A DNA stretch of 64,000 bases from Geminicoccaceae bacterium (lineage in GTDB: Bacteria; Pseudomonadota; Alphaproteobacteria; Geminicoccales; Geminicoccaceae), in assembly GCA_028285265.1 (NCBI GenBank), contig JANQPX010000002.1, positions 1 through 64,000 on the forward strand, written 5' to 3'. The notes below the pieces were generated by a model. That model did no database searches. It was given only the letters and a program-made list of their open reading frames with translations, and was not told the DNA's origin. The position numbers and the translations under genes are program-made. This document shows, piece after piece, positions 34,474-43,022 of this stretch; within the stretch, counting starts at the first letter, position 1, and every line of letters starts with the position of its first letter.

Positions 34474-35424
34474 TTGTTGTTGCAGGCCATCAAAATAGAC
34501 AAGCCGATTGCCATCGGCATCGTGTTCATCGTCCTCATTCTTGCGGTGGGGACAGTGTACACCATGGTCACCCTTGGCACCGCCACCTTCTTATCTCCCG
34601 CCTATCTGCTGCAACAGCTGCATTTCGGCGCCTTTCTCGGTATCACGGCGGCCGGCATGATGATGGTCATTCTGCTCGGCCATATCGATCTGTCAGTCCC
34701 CTGGACCCTGACCGCGAGCGCCATGCTGGCGACGGCCATCGGCGGTACGCTGGGTGACGTGACCTGCATCGCGGTTGGGCTGGCGGTTGGTCTGGTCAAC
34801 GGCTTCGGTGTCGCCTTTCTGCGTGTGCCCTCGATGATCTTCACACTCGGCGTCAACACCGTTCTACTCGGGCTCATGGTGATGTTGACCGGCGGACACG
34901 CGCCGCAAAGCGCTGCCACTGATTTGATGCTATTCTTGGGCCGCGATCGCACATTCGGTGTGCCGCATTCGGTGGTTCTCTGGGCTCTTGTCTCCCTCGT
35001 TCTGGTTACCATCCTGACCCGCACCCCCTTGGGCCGTTACATGTTCGCAATTGGCAATAGTGAATCTGCGGCCTATTTGTCCGGCGTGCGCACCAAACTG
35101 GTCATTCTTTCGACCTTCGTGATGTGCTCGTTATGCGCGTCGATCGCGGGTCTTGCGCTCGGGGGCTATTCGGCGCGCGCCTATCAGGCCATGGGCGATC
35201 AATATCTCTTGCCGTCGATCGCCGCGGTCGTGCTTGGCGGCACGCATATCCTGGGCGGCCGCGGCCGTTATTCTGGTACCGTCGTTGGCGTCATCCTTAT
35301 CATCCTATTGCAGAGCGTATTGTCGGTCATGCAAATGGAAGAGGCTTTCCGCCAGGTTATCTACGGCGCGGTCATCGTGATCATGTTGCTGATTTACAGC
35401 CGTAGCGAGCGCGTTCAAAGCTGA
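34474..35424 (+). CDS. Sugar ABC importer permease 2, RbsC-type
   Basis: 316 residues from a TTG at 34474, with AGGGG just before it; TTG codons at 34477 and 34480 are equally possible. Motifs: MMMVILLGHIDLSVPWTL, LVNGFGVAFLRVPSMIFTLGVNTVLLGLMVML, FAIGNSESAAYLSGVRTKLVI and SIAAVVLGGTHILGGRGRYSGTVVGV. GHIDLS is in place of the more common GGIDLS. It is the last gene of the operon; 63 bases downstream begins recombinase debris, so the operon's 3' flank was the site of an insertion. Confidence 0.87.
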   Translation: MLLQAIKIDKPIAIGIVFIVLILAVGTVYTMVTLGTATFLSPAYLLQQLHFGAFLGITAAGMMMVILLGHIDLSVPWTLTASAMLATAIGGTLGDVTCIAVGLAVGLVNGFGVAFLRVPSMIFTLGVNTVLLGLMVMLTGGHAPQSAATDLMLFLGRDRTFGVPHSVVLWALVSLVLVTILTRTPLGRYMFAIGNSESAAYLSGVRTKLVILSTFVMCSLCASIAGLALGGYSARAYQAMGDQYLLPSIAAVVLGGTHILGGRGRYSGTVVGVILIILLQSVLSVMQMEEAFRQVIYGAVIVIMLLIYSRSERVQS

Positions 35425-35486
35425 CTCCGGGCTGACGACCGAAACGCCGCATCAGCGCGACCCATCAGATCAGAATGGCCAGTTTG

Positions 35487-36300
35487 CTAAGCCGCTGCCC
35501 CGAGCAGCCCGAGCAAGAATCGTTGGTATCGTTCCCCTGCAACCATTGCTGTGCACTTTTCTGCGACATCCTCCCCAATTCCGCCGTTGGCCTTTTTCGC
35601 AAAGGACAGAATCCCCGCGAGATGGCCATGCAGGTCGATCGCCAAGGTCTTCTTGCCCTCAACCAGCACCGGCATGAGCTCGATACGGTCGATCAGCGTG
35701 CGCAGGATGTCGGCAGCCTCGGTTCGATTATCCGGATGGTCCAAAGCATCGCGTAGCTTTGAGACCTGCTCGCGATAGTAGCCAGCTATGTTCGGGTGCA
35801 TGAGTGGCGGTGGTGTGTCGGCGTTGGTGAGCTTGGCTTCGATCTCGACGTTGCGTGCTTCCAGCTCTGCCATGCGGTCCCTGACTTTGCTGCCGGGGAC
35901 GCCGTCGCAAATCGCTTGGACGATCCGATCAGTCTCGCGCTCGATCTTGGCGAGTTCGGCATGCATGCCATTGAGTGACGCTGTCGCATCCATCCCCCAG
36001 GCTGTTCGTATGCTCGGTGGGTTCCTTGCAGAAGACCTCTGTGAGTTCCGGGTCCATCAGGTGGTGCTGCAGTCCATCGAGCACGGCGGCTCCGAGATGC
36101 ACCTGGCGGATGGTGGGCTTGTTTGAGCAGGTGCCGTTGTCCCGATCATTGGCGCAGCCGATGCGGATCTGCTTCCAGATGACGACCCCGCCACCGCATT
36201 CGCCGCACTTCATGAGGCCGGAAATGAGGTGCTCTGATCGCCGGTGATCGTCCCAATCGCTGTTTGAGATCTTTTGAGATGAGGCGTCGAGCTTGGCTTA
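35487..36300 (-). pseudogene. Frameshifted C-terminal half of a zinc-ribbon serine recombinase
   Basis: Minus-strand reading: HLISGLMKCGECGGGVV with the zinc-ribbon CxxC, IGCANDRDNGTCSNKPTIR with its second cysteines, and LQHHLMDPELTEVFCKEPTEH in one frame. It then continues in another frame as MDATASLNGMHAELAKIERE, the coiled-coil region, DILRTLIDRIELMPV, IDLHGHLAGIL and AEKCTAMVAGERYQRFLLGLLG. The N-terminal catalytic (resolvase) domain is absent. The switch of frame lies at about 35990-36010. It separates the second Rbs-type operon from the PL15 locus and is a different subtype from the other two remnants in the window. Confidence 0.8.
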
Positions 36301-37017
36301 GCGCCCATTCTCTTGCCGCCAGGCCCTGAAATCGGCGCGGCTCTCATCGGTAGCCGGGTAGAGGCCAAAGATCCGTCGTCCGGCACCCACCTGCTCCTCG
36401 ACGAAATCCTCATACGCAGTCATCTCGAAGGCTTCTTCGGCGATTTCGCCTGCCAGGTGAGCGGGCAGGCAGATCACGCCGTCACCATCGCCGACCATGA
36501 TGTCGCCGGGGAACACCGGCGCGTCGCCGCAGCCGATCGGTACGTTGATGTCGATCGCGTGATTGATGGTGAGATTGGTCGGTGCGGAAGGTCGGTGGTG
36601 GAATACGGGAAATTCCAGTTCAGCAATGCCTGCCGCATCACGAAAGCCGCCGTCAGTCACCACGCCTGCGGCCCCTCGTGTCATCATCCGCTTGATGAGA
36701 ATGCTGCCCGCGGAGGCTGCGCGATAATCTTTCCGGCTATCATAGACCATGACATGGCCGGGTGGGATCTCCTCGACTGCTTTTCGCTGGGGATGCTCCC
36801 AATCCTCGAACACTGTGATCGGGTTCAGATCCTCTCGTGCTGGAATGTAGCGAAGTGTATACGCTTCCCCCACCATGCGCGGTGCTGTGGGATTGATCAA
36901 CCCGACATCCTGAATGAACTGGTTGCGTAGCCCCCGCTTGAAGAGGCAGGTGGCGAGTGTGGCGATGCTGATTTGCTTCAGCTTGTTGCGGTGGTCGTCG
37001 GTCAAGGTCGCGGGCAT
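36298..37017 (-). CDS. RraA-like protein (HMG/CHA-aldolase or oxaloacetate decarboxylase family)
   Basis: 239 residues with GGAGAC before the ATG. Family motifs: IATLATCLFKRGLRNQFI, YTLRYIPAREDL, SAGSILIKRMMTRGAAGVVTDGGFRDAAGI (the DGxxRD active-site motif of RraA-fold aldolases), INVPIGCGDAPVFPGDIMVGDGDGVICLPAHLA. Enzymatic members split 4-hydroxy-4-methyl-2-oxoglutarate-type acids or decarboxylate oxaloacetate; true RraA regulates RNase E. The catabolic position, 70 bases after the PL15 lyase gene, favours the aldolase or decarboxylase role on a sugar-acid intermediate. The gene's 3' end abuts the recombinase remnant. Confidence 0.8.
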   Translation of the reverse strand: MPATLTDDHRNKLKQISIATLATCLFKRGLRNQFIQDVGLINPTAPRMVGEAYTLRYIPAREDLNPITVFEDWEHPQRKAVEEIPPGHVMVYDSRKDYRAASAGSILIKRMMTRGAAGVVTDGGFRDAAGIAELEFPVFHHRPSAPTNLTINHAIDINVPIGCGDAPVFPGDIMVGDGDGVICLPAHLAGEIAEEAFEMTAYEDFVEEQVGAGRRIFGLYPATDESRADFRAWRQENGR

Positions 37018-37086
37018 AGGACAGTGTCTCCAAGAGTCGAAAGGGATGGGTTCGGAAGGATTTTTGCGGCGTGTATCTTTATGAGA

Positions 37087-39459
37087 TCAGGCGGTCTGAA
37101 ACACTTTGGGGATGACGATCTTGAACTGCCGGTCCTCGCTGTCGGTGACGTAGAGATTGGCGTGATAACCCTGATCGTCGATGAAGGAAAACAGCCTCTT
37201 CGGTGCCGATTTCGGATAGGGCACCAGGAGGGTGGCGATGATCTGGGACGGAGCCTTTGGAAAGCTTGCTTTTAGATGCCATTGGGTCTCCAGCCCCTCA
37301 ACCTCGGCAGGATCGACATCGGTATAACCTTCGGTCTGTGCAAGGACGGGGCGGCCGGCCGGGCTGTAGACGAACTGGCCGTAAAAGCCGGCACGCTCCC
37401 CGGAATAGCGAAAACTGTCGCCGCCGATTTCCAGAGATCCTGACGTGTGGATCAGCCAGTCGACGGTGACAGGTTTTGCCGCTTCGATCCGATCAACGAT
37501 CACGAAATAGCTGTCATGAACGAAATAGACGAGGCGCTCGGCAAGGCGAATATCGGGATTGACGACTGCATAGGCGGGCGTCTGGTCTGAAGCGATGAAA
37601 AGGTGATCGGCACGCTCCTCGGCTTCAAGGATGCGTCCACTAGCCTTCATGGCGAGTGCCTTGTCGGCATCGGCATACTGGCCCTTGCCATCGATCAGAA
37701 CAGCGTTCTTTGAGCGGGTCTGGCGGCGCCAGTTTTTGTGCATCGAGCTGTTGAAGGCGATGTAATGCCCGCTTTGAAGGGCGAGGTCCTCGCCGAAGGC
37801 TGACATCAAGAAAGCCCCCTGGTCGCCATGGCTGTGGCTGACCGAGCCGTAGGGGCTGCTCTTCAAGATGAATTGGATGTGCTCCGAAGGATCGTCCATG
37901 CGATGCTGGATCGCGACCCAGCCGACATCCCGGAACCATTTGAGCTTCGGCAAATCCGAGGGCGGATTGGCCTCGACTTCAGAAAAATCGTGGCGATAGA
38001 CGAGCTCGTCAAAATTGAGATCCCACCAGCCGTAATTGTAAAAGGCCATTTCAGTGCCGGGATCGTTCCGCCGGATCTCATCGAAATACCACTGATAGTG
38101 ACCGTTGCCGGTGACGCCAGCGAACTGGCGAAGGTTGTAGCCGACCTTGAGGCATGGCAGATCGCCCATGGTCGAGTCGTCACCGAAGCAGGTGCGTCTG
38201 GTGCCGGGCGCTTTGGTGTAGAGCGGAAAATCGCCAGTGCGCTCGAAGAAGGGCCGCTTATAGAGATCCAGGTTTGAGAAGTTACGGATGAGACTGGCGG
38301 CCTCGGTGAGATAGGCCATTCCGGTCATCCAGTAGTGCGGCCCCTCGGCCCAACCACCATCTTTGCCGCCCCAAGGCGAGTAGACCGTGAACAGAAAATC
38401 GAGCGTGTGATCGAACCAGGCTTTGGCTTTGGGCTCGTCGTCGAGGAGAGCGATGCAGGCCGGTGTGAGCGCTGCGGACAAGGCACGCACAGCGTGGCTG
38501 TCATAGGGAAAGATATGGATGTTCGCGCGATACATGACGTGATCGGCGATCTCTTCGGCGCGGATCGAAAGCGCGCAGCGCACCGTCTCACGCTCCTCTT
38601 CGTCGAGATGGTCATGGAGCCAGTCATAGCCCCAGGCAAGAGCGGTGGTGATACGAAATGCCCACTCGTCGGTGTAGGTGTGTGACGTTGTGCCTTTCGG
38701 ATTCCAGGCTGCCACGGCTAGGAGCCAGTCTTTTGCACGGTCGAGGAGCTTGCGGTCGTCAAGGACACGGCCGGCGATCGCGAGATGGCGAATGGCGTAA
38801 ATGACCTCCTGACAGAGGATATAGTTTTGACGCCAAACGTCGGAGACTCGGACGTTGCCGGGATAAGGCGGCAACTCCTTGATGATCTCGCGTTCTAGCC
38901 AGGGCATGACTGACTTTGCATAGAACGTCTGCCAGCCGCAATGATCCTGATTCTTTTGGACCTGCTCCTTGAAAACCTGTAACTCGTGAGGGCCAAGCCA
39001 GAGCCTGGGATGGGCAAGATCAACCTTGTCGTAGCGTCCTGAACGTCCGGGTAGCGCCGGTCCTTTTAGCCCCTCGGCAAGATCGAACTCACGCACGGTC
39101 GACCAGGTAGAGGCCGTCTCGCCCGTCTCCGGGTTCCAGACTGCATAAGTCCAAAAATAATGACCGGGCTCGAAGTGTCGATCAGGGGTGAAGAAGTTGA
39201 TGCGGATATCCTCGAACACCATCGTCGAGCCGTCCGCGAACGCGGCGTCCCGGGACACGCGCAGCACGTAGCAGGCCTCGTTGTCGATCACCGGGATCCA
39301 GGAAAAGCGAGGCGGGTTTTCGTAGACCTCGTCCTCGCTGGTCGGCCGGTAGGTGATCATCAGATGACCGGCTTTGGGTTCGTCAAGCACGGGCAGTTTG
39401 TCCAAAAGCGAAGGCTGGTCGAGATGCACAGTGTTGTCGATAAGAGTGTCAGCTGACAT
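37087..39459 (-). CDS. PL15-type exolytic polysaccharide lyase (heparinase II/III fold)
   Basis: 790 residues without a signal peptide, so cytoplasmic. An N-terminal beta domain (DUF4962-like, residues about 30-130), an alpha/alpha toroid (about 150-480) and a C-terminal heparinase II/III beta-sheet domain (about 500-780). Compared from memory with the exo-alginate lyase Atu3025, the residues said to be catalytic or substrate-binding (Arg199, His311, Tyr365, His531) fall at Arg210, His322 (FPYDSHAVR), Tyr376 (EGPHYW) and His542 (SVSHSHGD), all with the same offset of 11. It would release unsaturated uronate monomers from imported oligosaccharides. It lies directly after the AlgQ-like binding-protein gene. 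An alginate or heparin-type substrate are both possible in PL15. Confidence 0.82.
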   Translation of the reverse strand: MSADTLIDNTVHLDQPSLLDKLPVLDEPKAGHLMITYRPTSEDEVYENPPRFSWIPVIDNEACYVLRVSRDAAFADGSTMVFEDIRINFFTPDRHFEPGHYFWTYAVWNPETGETASTWSTVREFDLAEGLKGPALPGRSGRYDKVDLAHPRLWLGPHELQVFKEQVQKNQDHCGWQTFYAKSVMPWLEREIIKELPPYPGNVRVSDVWRQNYILCQEVIYAIRHLAIAGRVLDDRKLLDRAKDWLLAVAAWNPKGTTSHTYTDEWAFRITTALAWGYDWLHDHLDEEERETVRCALSIRAEEIADHVMYRANIHIFPYDSHAVRALSAALTPACIALLDDEPKAKAWFDHTLDFLFTVYSPWGGKDGGWAEGPHYWMTGMAYLTEAASLIRNFSNLDLYKRPFFERTGDFPLYTKAPGTRRTCFGDDSTMGDLPCLKVGYNLRQFAGVTGNGHYQWYFDEIRRNDPGTEMAFYNYGWWDLNFDELVYRHDFSEVEANPPSDLPKLKWFRDVGWVAIQHRMDDPSEHIQFILKSSPYGSVSHSHGDQGAFLMSAFGEDLALQSGHYIAFNSSMHKNWRRQTRSKNAVLIDGKGQYADADKALAMKASGRILEAEERADHLFIASDQTPAYAVVNPDIRLAERLVYFVHDSYFVIVDRIEAAKPVTVDWLIHTSGSLEIGGDSFRYSGERAGFYGQFVYSPAGRPVLAQTEGYTDVDPAEVEGLETQWHLKASFPKAPSQIIATLLVPYPKSAPKRLFSFIDDQGYHANLYVTDSEDRQFKIVIPKVFQTA

Positions 39460-39497
39460 GCGATTGCCAACCCTTCAATTGCCGAGAGGTCGAGGAA

Positions 39498-39525
39498 ACC
39501 CCCGGCGACAGATACCGCCGGGGGT
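39498..39525 (-). promoter_or_regulatory. Perfect 10-bp stem-loop between binding-protein and lyase genes
   Basis: ACCCCCGGCG (39498-39507) and CGCCGGGGGT (39516-39525) form a perfect stem with an eight-base loop. On the minus strand it begins 10 bases after the stop of the AlgQ-like gene and 38 bases before the lyase start. No U-run follows, so a stabiliser or partial terminator is likely. Confidence 0.65.
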
Positions 39526-39535
39526 GACCTTGCCG

Positions 39536-41104
39536 TCAGGAGTCGGAGTACTGCCGCTCATAGGCGGATTGCATCACCGTGAGCACCTCGCCCAGACCGC
39601 GCTGCTCAAGTTCGGCGATATACTCGTCCCACTCGGCCTCGACATCGCCATTGCCGAGGATCCAGGCCTGCTGACGTTCCAGCATGTAGTCCCGGATCGA
39701 TCCCCAGTATTTGTCGTAGACTTTCTGCTCGTCGACTGTGAACGCGACGCCGAGAAATTGGTCGATGAGATAGTCGCCCTGATCATAGAGTGCGATGCCT
39801 TCGAGCGCGTATTCGTTCGACCACTGCTTTTCATAGTCGTAGTCCTGATAATAGCCCCGCGCTTGAAGCTGAGCGCCGGCCGCCCAAAGCTGGCTATTGA
39901 CCGGCTCGCCGCTGGTTAGCACCTCCTCGGTGAATTTCGGCTCACCATCGACCATGGTGTAATGCTGTCCTTCAGCACCGAAATTCGCGAGACGACGACC
40001 TTCCTCAGAGAACCAGAAGTCGAAGTATTTGATGGTTTCAACCGGATGCTCATTGGTGTAGCCGATGGCCCAGCCGTCGGGTTTGATCGGGATGCGACGA
40101 TGTTCCTCGATGCGCTTGCCGGAGATCGATGCGGGCGGAGCGAAGGCCTTGAACAGGAACCCGTTAACTTTGTCCTGCAGCGAGGTGTTGTAGCCGCTGG
40201 TCGAGGCGAACCAGTCATGGGTCATCCCGCCCAGGTTTTCAGAGAGCAGATATTCGCGGGACGAATTTCCCCGGGTGAAGATCTCGGCGTCGATCAGGCC
40301 TTCGGCATACCATTCCGCCAGATTCTTGATCCCCTCACGATAGCCTTCGCCGGCATACGGATGCTTCAACTGGCCCTCGTCGACATAGAAGTCATGATAG
40401 GTATCGGAGCCCGATGAGCGTCCGTCCCAGAGTGTAACGAGGCGGATCAGCTCCGGCCATTGCCGTGCGAAGAACGGGACTTCGTCCTTCTGACCATTGC
40501 CGTTCGGATCCTGATCGCGGAAGGCTTCGAGCGTCGCTTTCAGCTCGTCGACGTTTTCCGGCACCTCAAGACCCAGCGTCTCCAACCAATCGTAACGGAT
40601 GAAGTAGGCGCGGCCATATTTGCCGTCGGGAAGATACGGAATGTAGTACATGTTACCATCAGCGGCCGAGATCGCTGATTTGATCTCCGGACGCTCCTCG
40701 AAGAAAGCCTTCAGATGCGGCGCATGCTCTTCGATCAGGTCGTTGAGCGGTAGAAAGGCGCCTTCCGGCCCGTACTGATTAACGAAATCCTTCAGCCGGC
40801 TGGATCCGACGATGTCGGGAATCTCACCTGACGCCAGCATCAGGTTCAGCGCTTCGGTCTTGCCGCTGTTTTCGTCAGTTCGGAGGTTCGAGCCGACCGT
40901 CGTATCGACCAGGTGAATATTGGTCAGCGCGCGCGCCTCCTGCTCGACCGGCCAATCTTCTTTGTAGCGGGGATAGCGGGCGTGGTTCATCTGGATGGTC
41001 AGCTCGAGCGGCTCGTCCACGATCTTGAGGTGGTCATCCGCGCTCGCCGGTGCCGTCATCGCCGTTGCAGCGAGCAAAGCGGAAGCTAAAGTCATGTAGC
41101 GCAT
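39536..41104 (-). CDS. Oligosaccharide-binding periplasmic protein, AlgQ/LplA-like
   Basis: 522 residues from the ATG at 41104 (AGGGAGA upstream), which gives the signal peptide MRYMTLASALLAATAMTAPASA; the frame is open 40 codons further upstream without a signal-like start. It is a large cluster-D-type binding protein: NIHLVDTTVGSNLRTDENSGKTEALNLMLASGEIPDIVG, DQDPNGNGQKDEVPF (calcium-binding-like loop, residues about 195-207, as in AlgQ), and GWAIGYTNEHPVETIKYFDFWFSEEGRRLANFG. The length agrees with AlgQ1/AlgQ2 of Sphingomonas A1. It captures oligosaccharides for the importer encoded upstream. Confidence 0.85.
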   Translation of the reverse strand: MRYMTLASALLAATAMTAPASADDHLKIVDEPLELTIQMNHARYPRYKEDWPVEQEARALTNIHLVDTTVGSNLRTDENSGKTEALNLMLASGEIPDIVGSSRLKDFVNQYGPEGAFLPLNDLIEEHAPHLKAFFEERPEIKSAISAADGNMYYIPYLPDGKYGRAYFIRYDWLETLGLEVPENVDELKATLEAFRDQDPNGNGQKDEVPFFARQWPELIRLVTLWDGRSSGSDTYHDFYVDEGQLKHPYAGEGYREGIKNLAEWYAEGLIDAEIFTRGNSSREYLLSENLGGMTHDWFASTSGYNTSLQDKVNGFLFKAFAPPASISGKRIEEHRRIPIKPDGWAIGYTNEHPVETIKYFDFWFSEEGRRLANFGAEGQHYTMVDGEPKFTEEVLTSGEPVNSQLWAAGAQLQARGYYQDYDYEKQWSNEYALEGIALYDQGDYLIDQFLGVAFTVDEQKVYDKYWGSIRDYMLERQQAWILGNGDVEAEWDEYIAELEQRGLGEVLTVMQSAYERQYSDS

Positions 41105-41136
41105 GAGTCTCTCCCTGTTACTATGCGATGTCTTAT

Positions 41137-42018
41137 TCATTCCTTCACGCCACCCAGAAGGATGCCTTTGTTGAAGTATTTCTGGATGAACGGGTAGAAA
41201 ATCAGGACCGGGATGATCGAACAAACGATGATCGCACCAGTCACGGTCTCGACGCTGTAGGGTGCGTCGAGCAAAGTTGCCGAGAACTCGTTGTCGTCGG
41301 AAAGTTTGGTGATGGTGTGGCGCAAGTAGACCTGAAGTGGGATCTTGTCCTCGTCCTTCAACAGCACCATCGCCCAGAAGAACCCGTTCCAGCGCGACAC
41401 CACACAGAGGAGCGTGATCGTCGCAAGCGCTGGCTTCGACAATGGTATATAGACTTTCCAGAGCACCTGGAAATCATTGGCGCCATCCATGCGCGCCGCC
41501 TCTTCGAAGGACTTTGGAATGCTCTCGAAAAAGTTGCGAAGGAGGATGATGTTGAAGGCGTTGCACGCGAACGCGATGATGATTCCGAGATAGCTGTCCA
41601 GGAGACCAAGGTCCCGTATGTTCAGCCAGAACGGGATCAAACCAGCATTGAACCACATGGTGAAAGCGACCATCAGGTTCCAAAAGCGCCGGCCCAGGAG
41701 CTGCGGCCGCGAAAGAGCATAGGCGCCGGGAATGATGATCAGGAGGCTCATCGCCGTGCCACCGATCGTGTAGATGAAGGTGTTTGCATAGGAGCGCCAG
41801 AACTCAGGTTCCGACAGCACGCGAGCATAGGCGGCCAAGGTCGCGTCAACTGGCGTCAGCACCACGATGCCGGAGCGCGCAGCGAAGCCCGAGCTGAATG
41901 ACACGGCGGTGATATAGATGAAGGGGTAGAGCGTGCTGAGCGCGAACAGGCCGATCAGCACCATGTTGATCCGGACGAAGAGTTTGTCGCCGCGCGAGTA
42001 GAGGTTCATGTTCGCCAT
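41137..42018 (-). CDS. Oligosaccharide ABC importer permease, AlgM2/LplC-like
   Basis: 293 residues, the same length as AlgM2 as I recall it. Six membrane segments; EAA loop SFEEAARMDGANDFQVLWKVYIPLSKP; C-terminal PFIQKYFNKGILLGGVKE typical of LplC permeases. GAGGGG precedes the ATG. It is encoded ten bases after the AlgM1-like gene and 32 bases before the binding-protein gene. Confidence 0.87.
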   Translation of the reverse strand: MANMNLYSRGDKLFVRINMVLIGLFALSTLYPFIYITAVSFSSGFAARSGIVVLTPVDATLAAYARVLSEPEFWRSYANTFIYTIGGTAMSLLIIIPGAYALSRPQLLGRRFWNLMVAFTMWFNAGLIPFWLNIRDLGLLDSYLGIIIAFACNAFNIILLRNFFESIPKSFEEAARMDGANDFQVLWKVYIPLSKPALATITLLCVVSRWNGFFWAMVLLKDEDKIPLQVYLRHTITKLSDDNEFSATLLDAPYSVETVTGAIIVCSIIPVLIFYPFIQKYFNKGILLGGVKE

Positions 42019-42028
42019 ATCGCCCCCC

Positions 42029-43018
42029 TCACCAGAGCGACGTGCGCGACACGCGCTTCGAGATGGTGTTAGCGATCATCACCAAGATGAAGGCGACAAC
42101 GGCGTTGAAGAGCCCGGCGGCGGCAGCCAGATCATACTGCCCGCTTTGCAGGCCCTGGCGGAAGATGAAGGTGTTGATGACATCGGCCGTCTGATAAGTC
42201 GCGGGCTGATACAGGAGGATGATCAGCTCGAAGCCCACTTCCATGATGTTGCCGATGCGAATGATCAGCATGATCAGGATCGTCGGCATGATCGAAGGGA
42301 TGGTGATCTTCCACATCATCTGCCAACGGCTTGCGCCATCGACGACGGCACTTTCGTAGAGCGATGGGTTCACGCCGGCGATGGCGGCCAAAAAGATGAT
42401 CGAGGTGAAGCCCGCCTCCTGCCAGATCCCCGATCCGACGAAGATCGGGCGGAACCATTCAGGCTTAGTGAGGAAGTAGATGGAATCGATACCGAGCCAG
42501 CCGAGCACCGTGTTCACGATTCCCGCACTCGGCGAGAAGGCGGTGATCACGATGCCGGCGATGATCACGGTCGAGATGAAGTGTGGCAGGTAGACGATGG
42601 TCTGCGCGGTCCGCTTGAAGGTCGCGTTGAGCACCTCGTTGAACATCAAGGCAAGGATGATCGGCACCGGGAAGCCGAAAACCAGCGTGTAGGCTGAGAT
42701 GATGACCGTATTCTTGATGGCGCGGATGAACTGCGAATTGGCAAACAGCGTCTCGAAATGCTCGAACCCGACCCAGGGGCTTTCGGCGACACCGCGAAAG
42801 ATCGAAAAATCCTTGAACGCGATCTGTAGGCCGTACATCGGCTTGTAGAGAAAGACGAGAAACCAGATGATCATCGGCGCAAGAAGGACGTAGATCTGCC
42901 ATTCCTTGCGGAAATGGCGCACCAGCCAGTGCAGCGATGATCCAAGGGATGCGGATAGTTGCCAGGCCTCGTTTGGCCTAGCGCCGATCTCTTGGAGCGG
43001 GGCTTCGGATTTTGCCAC
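42029..43018 (-). CDS. Oligosaccharide ABC importer permease, AlgM1/LplB-like
   Basis: 329 residues from a GTG at 43018, chosen because GGAGG lies seven bases upstream; longer ATG frames would overlap the ATPase gene deeply. Six membrane segments starting IYVLLAPMIIWFLVFLYKPMYGLQIAFKDFSIFRG, the characteristic LplB opening, and the EAA-type loop LYESAVVDGASRWQMMWKITIPSIMP. It ends ISKRVSRTSLW, also typical. It starts five bases after the ATPase stop. Confidence 0.87.
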   Translation of the reverse strand: MAKSEAPLQEIGARPNEAWQLSASLGSSLHWLVRHFRKEWQIYVLLAPMIIWFLVFLYKPMYGLQIAFKDFSIFRGVAESPWVGFEHFETLFANSQFIRAIKNTVIISAYTLVFGFPVPIILALMFNEVLNATFKRTAQTIVYLPHFISTVIIAGIVITAFSPSAGIVNTVLGWLGIDSIYFLTKPEWFRPIFVGSGIWQEAGFTSIIFLAAIAGVNPSLYESAVVDGASRWQMMWKITIPSIMPTILIMLIIRIGNIMEVGFELIILLYQPATYQTADVINTFIFRQGLQSGQYDLAAAAGLFNAVVAFILVMIANTISKRVSRTSLW

Positions 43019-43022
43019 CGGT

